Source: Brachyspira hampsonii (lineage in GTDB: Bacteria; Spirochaetota; Brachyspiria; Brachyspirales; Brachyspiraceae). From it: DNA of 64,000 bases. Made by a program: the position numbers and the translations under genes. Position 1 is the first letter of the stretch. Every line of letters begins with the position of its first letter. The stretch is from the NCBI RefSeq assembly GCF_001746205.1, contig NZ_MDCO01000001.1:133896-197895 (forward strand), given 5' to 3'. Shown here in pieces: positions 28,946 through 36,260 of the stretch. The notes below the pieces were generated by a model. It was not told the origin of the DNA. It made no database searches and saw only the letters and a list, made by a program, of their open reading frames with translations.

Positions 28946-29989
28946 TTAAGACAAGCTCAAGTCTATTTTACAGAAGCCGTAAGGGTTGGAAGCTACTGTG
29001 CATCTCTTTGTTCTTGTTCTCCACAAATTATTGCCCAATATATCAACTTCTCTTATATCATGATTTAAATATACTACCTCTTTTATTGAAGCCATATCAA
29101 GTATATTAGATGAAGTTGTAAACATATAAATTGATGAGCCTGTCCATATATCTGTAAGATTTTCTAGCTGATATATTTGATCCACTTCATGATCATCTGC
29201 CACTCTGAATGCTGTGCCTACAACAGTTATTCCGCTTGTTACCGCATTAAAAATATCTGGTCTGAATGCTTTATATTTTCCGTTAGCGTCATTTCCAATC
29301 ATTGATATATAATTAGAAAATAATCTAAACAAACCTTGAAGTTTAATATATACATCTATTGGAATAACTATATAAAGTTTCTGTCCATTATTTTGAAGCT
29401 CCATTCTGTCATTAAAGAGATTTCCTCCCACAGCATAATTTAAATATTTAGCCAAATCTATAAATGAAGAGAAGAAATTATCAATATCAGCCTCTGTCCA
29501 AGTGCTTATAGGTTTTGCTGTTAAATCAACAGTGTTTGTACTTCCGTAAAGACTTGCATCTGTAACTTTTGCAGCTAAATTTCTTTCTCTTAAAAGCCCT
29601 AGTCTTGATACAAGTTTCTGAGCTATATAATTTAAAATCTCTTCGCCTGCTTTTTTCTCATCTCTTGAATAAAGTTCATTAATCTCTTCTATTCTGTTAA
29701 TATCTATTCCAATATAATATTCTTCAGGCTCCATTTTGAAAACCCTAGATTCATGTTTAGGATACTCATTAAAAATATTTAAATCTCCCAAAGAAGTACC
29801 GCCATACATGTTTTTGAGATTAAATGCTGTATTGTCTAAATCGCCTCCTATAGCTCCCTGAGAAACACCGACAAAAATCTCTGGTATATATTTACTCACA
29901 AAGTTAGTCTGCCCCATATATCTAGGCATTTCTTTATTGATAATTGGAAAAAGTTTATTTTGTATATTTTGTAAATTAGGTATGCTCAT
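28946..29989 (-). CDS. hvp38: GTA major capsid protein (Hvp38-like)
   Basis: A 347-residue protein of about 39 kDa, following protease and decoration genes as major capsid genes do. Its size matches Hvp38, the major VSH-1 head protein as I recall it. Features include an N-terminal arm (NKLFPIINKEMPRYMGQ), a long helical spine (RIEEINELYSRDEKKAGEEILN) and a beta-rich C-terminus, consistent with an HK97-type fold. RBS GGAG lies before the start. Confidence 0.8.
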   Translation of the reverse strand: MSIPNLQNIQNKLFPIINKEMPRYMGQTNFVSKYIPEIFVGVSQGAIGGDLDNTAFNLKNMYGGTSLGDLNIFNEYPKHESRVFKMEPEEYYIGIDINRIEEINELYSRDEKKAGEEILNYIAQKLVSRLGLLRERNLAAKVTDASLYGSTNTVDLTAKPISTWTEADIDNFFSSFIDLAKYLNYAVGGNLFNDRMELQNNGQKLYIVIPIDVYIKLQGLFRLFSNYISMIGNDANGKYKAFRPDIFNAVTSGITVVGTAFRVADDHEVDQIYQLENLTDIWTGSSIYMFTTSSNILDMASIKEVVYLNHDIREVDILGNNLWRTRTKRCTVASNPYGFCKIDLSLS

Positions 29990-30034
29990 TTTAAATTAAC
30001 TCCTACTATTGTTATGTTCGCCTACACCTTGAGG

Positions 30035-30059
30035 CTTGACTTAAATGAATTAAGTCAAG
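30035..30059. promoter_or_regulatory. 10-bp inverted repeat upstream of the capsid gene
   Basis: CTTGACTTAA at 30035-30044 and TTAAGTCAAG at 30050-30059 form a perfect stem with a 5-base loop, in the gap between decoration and capsid genes. It lacks a T-run on the minus strand, so an mRNA structure or protein-binding site is more likely than a terminator. Confidence 0.5.
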
Positions 30060-30143
30060 GGCTTCGGCTCACTATTTATTACTATGATAGTCTTAAAATG
30101 CAGTATTTCTTGAATTGTATACAATGTGAATAAGAAATTAATA

Positions 30144-30512
30144 TCATACAGATTTCAAAAGTATCTCTGCATAATTGATGCCGCCTCTTATAACTATTCC
30201 TACTCCATGACCATCTAATGATTTTTTGAATCCGCTATCACTAGCTGTTACAATATCTCCTGCTACAACACTTTCAGCTACAACTGCATTTACTATTCCG
30301 TCATAGCAAACTGATATTGTATTTGCCTTTAATCCAAACTCCTGATAGGAAAAAGCGTCTTCCAAAGCAACTCCTACAAATACACTTCCATCACTGTAGA
30401 GTGAGAAAACGCCTTTTCCATTATCATTTTTTATTGTTACAGGAAAACCTTTTTTCGGTAAATTAGCTTCATCACTATGAATACCTGATTTTATTATAGA
30501 TCCTTGTGCCAT
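30144..30512 (-). CDS. hvp13: GTA head decoration protein (Hvp13-like)
   Basis: I choose the start MAQGSIIKSG at 30512 because AGGAG precedes it at the right distance; an upstream ATG at 30569 has no RBS. The product of about 122 residues and 13 kDa fits Hvp13 of VSH-1 as I recall it. It is Gly/Val-rich (DGSVFVGVALEDAFSY, then GIVNAVVAESVVAGD), a DUF2190-like pattern seen in capsid-stabilising proteins next to capsid genes. Confidence 0.7.
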   Translation of the reverse strand: MAQGSIIKSGIHSDEANLPKKGFPVTIKNDNGKGVFSLYSDGSVFVGVALEDAFSYQEFGLKANTISVCYDGIVNAVVAESVVAGDIVTASDSGFKKSLDGHGVGIVIRGGINYAEILLKSV

Positions 30513-30600
30513 TATAACTCCTATTGTTTTATGCCGCCTACTCTGATATAAGCCCAAATTAATGCTCACTTTTTGATTTTATTTAACTATCTAATAGTTT

Positions 30601-31587
30601 TTATTTAAAAAGTTTTGCTATTTCACTATACTTATTTTCTTCGCTTAATGCTGATAGGTTAATCTTCTCTGTGCAGCCTACTCCAATAGGTACTAAATCA
30701 TTTCTCACTATTGACATTATCTCTTCTTTGCTAAGTCCAGCCTTAAAAAGTTTTCTTGCCTTTGTGTATGTAGAGCTTTCTGATTTTGAAGAACATCTTA
30801 CAGCATTCTGACTCTCTGCATATTCATTACACCAATCACCGTAAGTTATAGCCGAAAGATTTAATTCTTTATCATTGGCAGTATTATTAGATGAGTTAGA
30901 TAAATTATTCAAATCTTTATTGTATGTTTTATTATTTTCTCTACTTTCTTTATTGTCTTTTAAATTATCTTCTCTTAATTTTTCTGCCACAATATCAATA
31001 ATAATATTCTGAATCTCTTCATCATTTTTAAACAAATAAACAAACTCTTCTCTAGCTTGCTTTTCTGTTTCTTTCTCTTCGCTTAATAATTTTTCTAATA
31101 CAGTTTTTAATTTTTGCATGTAGCCTCCGTTAATATTATCTTCACTGTTTATAATGGCACTAGCACAAAGCAAATCTACATTACGGCTTGCAGGATATTC
31201 TACTGCAGCAACTGCTTTTATCTCGCAATTCTCCCAATAAATAAAATCTTCATCTTCATAAGATTTTTTACCTACCATCTCAATAGAAGGATAAAAAGAT
31301 TTTTTCTCTGTTACACTATCATCAAACCATTCTATAACAGCATAAAGTCCTACAGATTCATTATCTTTTTCTAAACTTACAACTTTTCCAATAGCCTCTC
31401 TTTCATCATCTTCTTTATGTCCCTTATAAACAAATATTTCTATAGTGCTTTTTATAAATGAGTTTATAAGCTCATCAATATTTTTTTCTGTGATTTTATT
31501 AGTTTTAGTTTCAGCAAAAGTATTTTTTGAAAGCGGTATATACTGTTTGAAACTATCTCCTAAAATTTTGTATTTCTTTTTAATCAT
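30601..31587 (-). CDS. GTA head maturation protease/scaffold (Mu I-like)
   Basis: A 328-residue protein. The N-terminal half resembles Mu I-type capsid proteases: EIFVYKGHKEDDEREAIGKV, GLYAVIEWFDD, KSFYPSIEMVG and AVEYPASRNVDLL. The C-terminal half is charged and coiled (LEKLLSEEKETEKQAREE), a scaffold-like region, and ends in a helix-turn segment (AGLSKEEIMSIVRNDL). It would guide capsid assembly and be cleaved away. Confidence 0.75.
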   Translation of the reverse strand: MIKKKYKILGDSFKQYIPLSKNTFAETKTNKITEKNIDELINSFIKSTIEIFVYKGHKEDDEREAIGKVVSLEKDNESVGLYAVIEWFDDSVTEKKSFYPSIEMVGKKSYEDEDFIYWENCEIKAVAAVEYPASRNVDLLCASAIINSEDNINGGYMQKLKTVLEKLLSEEKETEKQAREEFVYLFKNDEEIQNIIIDIVAEKLREDNLKDNKESRENNKTYNKDLNNLSNSSNNTANDKELNLSAITYGDWCNEYAESQNAVRCSSKSESSTYTKARKLFKAGLSKEEIMSIVRNDLVPIGVGCTEKINLSALSEENKYSEIAKLFK

Positions 31588-31654
31588 TTTATCTCCTTAA
31601 ATTATAAATATTAATCTATGTTGAAATGATTTTTTATTATTTATATATCTATAT

Positions 31655-31679
31655 CAAAAAATATTAGTGATTATAAGTT
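31655..31679 (-). promoter_or_regulatory. GTA leader motif, copy 2
   Basis: A 25-base sequence differing at one position from 33494-33518. It lies 68-92 bases before the protease gene and just downstream of the terminator of the Rpn-like gene. On the minus strand it includes TTATAATCACT and a T-run. It may restart transcription of the head genes after the Rpn-like insert. Confidence 0.55.
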
Positions 31680-31690
31680 CATCAAAATAA

Positions 31691-31722
31691 AAAAGGCTTA
31701 GTAAATTAATACCAAGCCTTTT
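31691..31722 (-). terminator. Terminator after the Rpn-like gene, within the head block
   Basis: Inverted repeat AAAAGGCTTAGTA / TACCAAGCCTTTT with one mismatch and a 6-base loop, followed on the minus strand by TTTTTTATTTT. It would stop transcripts reading out of portal and Rpn-like genes. Confidence 0.75.
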
Positions 31723-31750
31723 ATTTATCAATATTAAAAAATATAGATAA

Positions 31751-32185
31751 TTATAAATACTCTATTTCATCTAAACTCAAACCTGTAGCCTCGCTTATAA
31801 ATTTATTGTCAAGCCCTGCTCTTTTTAAATTTTTAGCTATAAAAATTGCTTTATTTTTGCCGCCTTTTTCTTCTGCTTTAATCAATTCTATATTCATCAT
31901 TTCTTTTTGAAAATATTCATCTATTTCTTTTTTTCTGTAAGTATCTATCAACGGTTCATTATGTATGAATGATTCAGATTTTGCTTTTACTTCATCAAAT
32001 ATAGTATTTTCTTTTAATAATACAGCCATATCCTCTCCTTTTTTTTCATTTCCAATATCTGAAAATAAATAACAAATATAACAGTCATTAATTCTATTAA
32101 TATTATCTATGGTAATAATTTTATTTTTTATATTTTCAATTATATCTTCTCTCATCATAATTTTATTATACTTATATTCAATCAA
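31751..32185 (-). CDS. Truncated Rpn/PD-(D/E)XK transposase-like protein
   Basis: A 144-residue protein. The C-terminal part (EEKGGKNKAIFIAKNLKRAGLD, then ISEATGLSLDEIEYL) is the tail typical of Rpn-family putative nuclease/transposase proteins. The N-terminal PD-(D/E)XK catalytic part is missing, so it is probably a non-functional remnant. It stands between portal and protease genes, has its own terminator, and seems foreign to the head operon. Confidence 0.65.
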   Translation of the reverse strand: MIEYKYNKIMMREDIIENIKNKIITIDNINRINDCYICYLFSDIGNEKKGEDMAVLLKENTIFDEVKAKSESFIHNEPLIDTYRKKEIDEYFQKEMMNIELIKAEEKGGKNKAIFIAKNLKRAGLDNKFISEATGLSLDEIEYL

Positions 32186-32212
32186 ATTGTCAAAATTTTT
32201 TATTGATGATTT

Positions 32213-33454
32213 TTACTCTGATTTGCTAATTGCAGAATGAGAAACTCTAAAATAATCACATTCTCCAGACAGTCTTAAACTTTTAAAATTCAAATCAAAA
32301 TATCTTTTCATAAAACTGTTATTAATATAATTGATTACACCAGAAACAATATCGCTTGCCATAAGAATAGCATTGTCCTGAGTAAGTTCTGCCAATGATT
32401 TAGTAGCTCCTTTGTTTAGACCAAGTGCTTTAATATCTACGCCCTTATTTTTAAATAAAGCTGAAAGCATGCTGTCTCTAAAATTATACCATTCATTAGC
32501 ATCAATACTTTCTATCTTTTCTATCTTACCATATTTTGATATAAAAATTCCGCCTCCATTATTTACGAAATTTCTTATCTCTCGCTCTGCCTCCTTACGC
32601 TTTGAATCATTAAGCTCAGTATTTGCTATAAAATTAAAACTATGCTCACCTATATTTTTTAAATTGCGGTTAAAACTATTATCCATAGATTCTAAAATCT
32701 GCCAAAGCGAATATGCACTGTACAAAAAAGGCTTTCCTATAATATCACCTTCAATGCTTCCGTAACTTGCATAACCTGCTAAAGCTAAATCAAAATCTAT
32801 ATTTATAATGCTTGCTTCATTATCGTTGTATAAACTATTAAAAATTTCTTTACGGCTCTTTATAATACTTATGCTTTTAATTTCATCACTGTCATTTTCA
32901 TCAAAATTGAATCTGTATATTGAAGAAGGGTCATAATACTTAAATCCTCTAAGTCCGTCAAGCCTTCCCTTAAATCCGTAAGCCTTTGCATATACTACTT
33001 CAAGTTTAGGAGTAAAAAAACAAAATCCATAAACCAAAGCATTGTAAGTAACATTAACTATTAAGTTTTTAAGTCCTCCAGACCTTTCAAACTGATTTAC
33101 AAAAAAGTTATAAGCGTTATTTACTCTTTCATTATCCTCGCATTCTTTTGGCTTTTCTACAAAATAATCAAAAGAATTAATAACTCCTCTGTAAAATTGA
33201 AGTATAGGCTCAAGATAAATAGAACTCTCCATTCTCTTGCAAGTTAATGCCCATTTATGTGGAAATGAAAAATCATCGCTCTCATCTCCCCTATTTGATA
33301 TTACATTTGGAATACCTGAACTATAACTGCTTGTGGATATTCTGTTTAATTCATCATTTAACTTTTCTATTTCTCTGTTTTTATCTTTTAATTTATTATC
33401 ATATTCTTCAATAATTTTTTCTATTTGTGATTGTTTATTTTCTATATTTTGCAT
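32213..33454 (-). CDS. hvp45: GTA portal protein (Hvp45-like, Mu gp29/DUF935-like)
   Basis: A 413-residue protein of about 47 kDa. After an N-terminal coiled coil (residues 3-40) come portal-like features: LQFYRGVINSFDYFVEK, NALVYGFCFFTPKLEV, GKPFLYSAYSLWQILESMDNSFNRNL and a helical C-terminus. The pattern recalls DUF935 portals of Mu-like phages. The portal forms the DNA entry ring. It is the first gene of the GTA head block, 141 bases downstream of the Ro60-like gene on the same strand. Confidence 0.75.
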   Translation of the reverse strand: MQNIENKQSQIEKIIEEYDNKLKDKNREIEKLNDELNRISTSSYSSGIPNVISNRGDESDDFSFPHKWALTCKRMESSIYLEPILQFYRGVINSFDYFVEKPKECEDNERVNNAYNFFVNQFERSGGLKNLIVNVTYNALVYGFCFFTPKLEVVYAKAYGFKGRLDGLRGFKYYDPSSIYRFNFDENDSDEIKSISIIKSRKEIFNSLYNDNEASIINIDFDLALAGYASYGSIEGDIIGKPFLYSAYSLWQILESMDNSFNRNLKNIGEHSFNFIANTELNDSKRKEAEREIRNFVNNGGGIFISKYGKIEKIESIDANEWYNFRDSMLSALFKNKGVDIKALGLNKGATKSLAELTQDNAILMASDIVSGVINYINNSFMKRYFDLNFKSLRLSGECDYFRVSHSAISKSE

Positions 33455-33493
33455 AAATAAAAACCTATTAAAAATTAATCTTTATACTAATAA

Positions 33494-33518
33494 CAAAAAA
33501 TATAAGTGATTATAAGTT
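33494..33518 (-). promoter_or_regulatory. GTA leader motif, copy 1, before the portal gene
   Basis: A 25-base sequence, 40-64 bases upstream of the portal start, that recurs with one mismatch at 31655-31679. On the minus strand, TTATAA is followed 17 bases later by TATTAG here and by TATAGA in the other copy. It could be a promoter or the binding site of a GTA activator. Confidence 0.55.
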
Positions 33519-33595
33519 TTTATTTGAATAGTTATAAACTTAATTAAAAATATGCACGGTAAAAAATAAGAAAATAAATTTGGTTTTAAATAATA

Positions 33596-35095
33596 TCAAT
33601 CCTTTATATCAATACTATAATCTTTTAAAGTATTAAGTATTAAAAGCATTGACAGTTCATCTTGATTTGTTAAATCGTATTTATCTATATTGATTATATT
33701 TTTTATAGCATTCTGGCTTCTTCCAGAAACAAATAATACATCATCATTTTTTAAAGCAGGCATTATTCTGCTTAATGAGTTTACATTCCAAAAAATTATT
33801 CTAGGAAGTTTGTAATTATTTTTATTAAATATTTCTTTCCAATATTCAAAATTAGTTTTATTTGTAAGTTCACATTGATTAAACTCCATATCAGAAATTA
33901 TTATTATATATTTAGGAAGCTCTTCCTGTGATACATGATTGTTTACAGCAGTGTCAAGTAGTGCTTTAAATACAGAATCAATATTTGTACTCATATTAAC
34001 AGATGACCTTAAAACATAATCAACTACATCAACAATATTATTTATATTTGATATGTCATGCATCTTAGAATTGCCGCAGAAATCTATAAAATGATTATGA
34101 AATGCAGACTTATTTAACTGTGCTATATATATTGCAAAAGCCACAGAGCATATTAATGGTTCCCCATTCAAAGCCATTCCCATACTTCCAGATACATCAC
34201 ATGCCACTATTGTATTTAAATTATTATCTCCAAAAATATTTGGAAGATTTTTCCAAGTTAAATCAAATTCTTCTCTTCTCGATTTTTTATCTTCTTCATC
34301 ACAGTCTAAAATCTCTCTTATAACATCAAATGGAGTTAAGACGCTAGTATTTAATTTTACTTTTCCTAACTTTACATCTTCAAAAAAATTATTATATCTT
34401 TTTTCATCATTTCTAATAAATGCTTTAGAGTATTTTCTCATGGCAAGTGCAGGAACTGAAGAATAATTAAATGTATAATCTTTTTCTCTCAAATTATTTT
34501 CTATTATTTTTATCTTCTTTCTTAAAGAAGATAAAGTTTTTCTATATTCTTTAGTGTTTATATTTAAAAGTTTTATTAATTCTTTTGCAATGTTTCTTGT
34601 ATTTTGTGATGATGTGTTTTCACTAGGAAGCCATTTAGCAAGAAGTGAAACATTATCAGCTGTTTTATCTTTTTCTAATTGCTCTAATATTATATTTTTT
34701 GTAAAATCAGAAATTTTTTTGTTTTGTCTGTTTTTATACCATATATAAATAATATCGTCCCATCTTCCAAGCTCAGGTATAGTTTTTAAGATTTCTATTG
34801 CTGTTAGAGTATGATTTTGCTTAATCATAATATTTATATATTTTCTAAAAACTTCTCTCTCCCCAATGCCTCTTCTTATATCTCTCAAATACATTATACA
34901 TTTAGCTGTAAGTTCAGGACTTTCTCTCCAAGCATCTATAAAATATTTTAATAATTCATCGCCTGTTTTTAGTCTGCTTGCTCCCATAGCAGCAAATAAA
35001 TCTATTACACCGCTTAATGATGAAATATTAGTATCCGCAAAATTTTGCGTATAAGTTTTATTAAAAGAATTTTTAAGCGAATCTAAAAAAGGCAT
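33596..35095 (-). CDS. Ro60-like RNA-binding protein (TROVE/DUF2828, HEAT repeats + vWA)
   Basis: A 499-residue protein related to Ro60/Rsr. Residues 25-250 are helical repeats (ELTAKCIMYLRDIRRGIGERE, then IPELGRWDDIIYIWY and LLAKWLPSENTSSQNTRNIA), which in Ro proteins form the RNA-binding ring. The vWA domain carries a MIDAS site: DVSGSM at 300-305, MSTNID near 370 and SDMEF near 401. Ro proteins bind Y RNAs and guide RNA decay or quality control. Two Y-like RNAs lie directly upstream on the same strand. DUF2828 relatives occur in phages and their hosts. The C-terminal end was partly duplicated at 35336. Confidence 0.82.
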   Translation of the reverse strand: MPFLDSLKNSFNKTYTQNFADTNISSLSGVIDLFAAMGASRLKTGDELLKYFIDAWRESPELTAKCIMYLRDIRRGIGEREVFRKYINIMIKQNHTLTAIEILKTIPELGRWDDIIYIWYKNRQNKKISDFTKNIILEQLEKDKTADNVSLLAKWLPSENTSSQNTRNIAKELIKLLNINTKEYRKTLSSLRKKIKIIENNLREKDYTFNYSSVPALAMRKYSKAFIRNDEKRYNNFFEDVKLGKVKLNTSVLTPFDVIREILDCDEEDKKSRREEFDLTWKNLPNIFGDNNLNTIVACDVSGSMGMALNGEPLICSVAFAIYIAQLNKSAFHNHFIDFCGNSKMHDISNINNIVDVVDYVLRSSVNMSTNIDSVFKALLDTAVNNHVSQEELPKYIIIISDMEFNQCELTNKTNFEYWKEIFNKNNYKLPRIIFWNVNSLSRIMPALKNDDVLFVSGRSQNAIKNIINIDKYDLTNQDELSMLLILNTLKDYSIDIKD

Positions 35096-35177
35096 AAAAT
35101 TAATTCTCCTATAATAAAGGTTCTATAATAAAAAATATTCTATGCCTATAATAAAATAAGCATAGAATTAAAAAACT

Positions 35178-35257
35178 AGACACGATATACACCATTAAAA
35201 ATGGCTAAAGGATTTGAACCTTCTTACTACCAGAAAATAAAATTGCTGTTCGTGTCT
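35178..35257 (-). ncRNA. Y-RNA-like RNA with tRNA T-arm mimic (YrlA-like)
   Basis: About 80 nt closed by a perfect 8-bp stem (AGACACGA / TCGTGTCT as read on the minus strand), followed by AGTTTTTTAATT, a terminator-like tail. Inside are a T-arm copy, 5-bp stem with loop TTCAAAT (35210-35220 core), and a second hairpin CCATT-AATGG (35192-35204). T-arm mimicry is the hallmark of bacterial YrlA Y RNAs, which are found next to Ro genes. It shares ACAGCAAT next to the stem with the RNA at 35273-35322. It is not a tRNA: acceptor and anticodon arms are lacking. Confidence 0.78.
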
Positions 35258-35272
35258 AAAAAATAAAAAACT

Positions 35273-35322
35273 AGATTCCATTTAATCCAAATTGTGGCTT
35301 AAATATATTGCTGTTGGAATCT
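35273..35322 (-). ncRNA. Second Y-RNA-like hairpin RNA
   Basis: About 50 nt closed by a perfect 8-bp stem (AGATTCCA / TGGAATCT), then AGTTTTTTATTTTTT, an intrinsic-terminator tail. An inner hairpin pairs TTTAA with TTAAA and CCA with TGG. It shares ACAGCAAT after the first stem arm with the RNA at 35178-35257 but has no T-arm. A consensus promoter ends 7 bases upstream, so the stem begins at the predicted transcript start. I infer a tandem, diverged Y-like RNA pair serving the adjacent Ro60-like protein. Confidence 0.72.
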
Positions 35323-35329
35323 ATTTTTC

Positions 35330-35358
35330 ATTATATTACTGATTATTAATTTTGTCAA
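35330..35358 (-). promoter_or_regulatory. Consensus sigma70 promoter for the Y-like RNAs
   Basis: On the minus strand TTGACA (35358-35353), a 17-base spacer and TATAAT (35335-35330) match the consensus exactly. The predicted start, about 7 bases on, coincides with the first base of the hairpin RNA at 35322. It overlaps the end of the Ro60-like remnant. It is one of the strongest promoters in the window. Confidence 0.85.
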
Positions 35359-35566
35359 TTTTTATCTCAATACTATAATCTTTTAAAGTATCAAGTATTA
35401 AAAGAATTGACAGTTCATCTTGATTTGTCAAATCGTATTTATCTATATTGATTATATTCTTTATAGCATTCTGACTTCTTACAGAAACAAATAATACATC
35501 ATCATTTACTCTGTATGCTCCCATACAAAGTACGACTGCACAGACCAAAGCAGCGAAGGACTGCAT
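35336..35566 (-). pseudogene. C-terminal remnant of a second Ro60-like gene
   Basis: About 50 codons (35340-35510) match the last 50 codons of the intact gene at 33596 with few differences (NDDVLFVSVRSQNAIKNI, then DKYDLTNQDEL). The upstream 20 codons are unrelated. The remnant has lost the HEAT repeats and MIDAS site. It shows that the RNA genes once lay between two tandem Ro-like genes, or that the region was duplicated and trimmed. Confidence 0.82.
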
Positions 35567-35666
35567 CTTTGTATATTAAAATAATAACTTATACAACATA
35601 TAAAAATTATATTTAATAATTTTATAGTTAATCTCATCAAATAGTTTTAAAATAAGTCTAATATTA

Positions 35667-36245
35667 TCAATACAAAATTATACCCAAAACCGCAGATATC
35701 AATATTATAGCAAGAATCGGAACTTTTTTTATCTTTAGAAATATTGATAATGCAAATATAAATATCCCTATAGGACTTATATATTTAAAAATATTCTGAA
35801 TAAAATCTATATTTCTTAAAATAGAAGTTTCTGTAAGTTTTACAAAAAAAGCATCTTTACTAAAAGTTATAACAGCAGAAGCTATCAAAGCAACAGCACA
35901 TACTCTCAAAGCATTCATTATATTATTAAACTGCTCATTATCTTTAACAGCATAGAAAAATTTTGACACTATCATAGTGATAATAAAAGCAGGTATAAAT
36001 ATACCGAAAGTCGCAACCGCAGAACCCAAAACTCCAGCTACTTTATACCCTACAAATGTTGCTGCATTAATGGCTATAGGTCCGGGTGTTATTTGGGATA
36101 TTGCAACAAGATTAGAAAATTCAGAAGATGTAATCCAATGATATTCTTTTAATATACCAAGGAGTAATGCTATTATAGCATATCCTCCGCCATAAGTAAA
36201 AAAACCTAATTTTGCAAATACATAAAAAAGTCTAGCATATATCAT
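35667..36245 (-). CDS. chrA: ChrA-family chromate transporter subunit
   Basis: A 192-residue membrane protein with about six helices and the ChrA signatures GFFTYGGGYAIIALL and ISQITPGPIAINAATFVGYKVAG. It is a half-length member; the partner gene lies 15 bases upstream at 36261. Such pairs function as heterodimers, exporting chromate or another oxyanion. The physiological substrate in an intestinal anaerobe is unclear. Confidence 0.88.
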   Translation of the reverse strand: MIYARLFYVFAKLGFFTYGGGYAIIALLLGILKEYHWITSSEFSNLVAISQITPGPIAINAATFVGYKVAGVLGSAVATFGIFIPAFIITMIVSKFFYAVKDNEQFNNIMNALRVCAVALIASAVITFSKDAFFVKLTETSILRNIDFIQNIFKYISPIGIFIFALSIFLKIKKVPILAIILISAVLGIILY

Positions 36246-36260
36246 AATATAAAGTCCAAA

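Noticed and set aside
10410-33454. Two separate complete prophages
   Set aside because: There is no integrase, repressor, replication gene or terminase, and the two blocks are complementary rather than redundant.
35178-35257. A tRNA gene because of the T-arm sequence GGTTCAAATCC
   Set aside because: There is no 7-bp acceptor stem next to the T-arm, no anticodon arm and no CCA-type end. The RNA is instead closed by an 8-bp stem outside the T-arm, as in YrlA-type RNAs.
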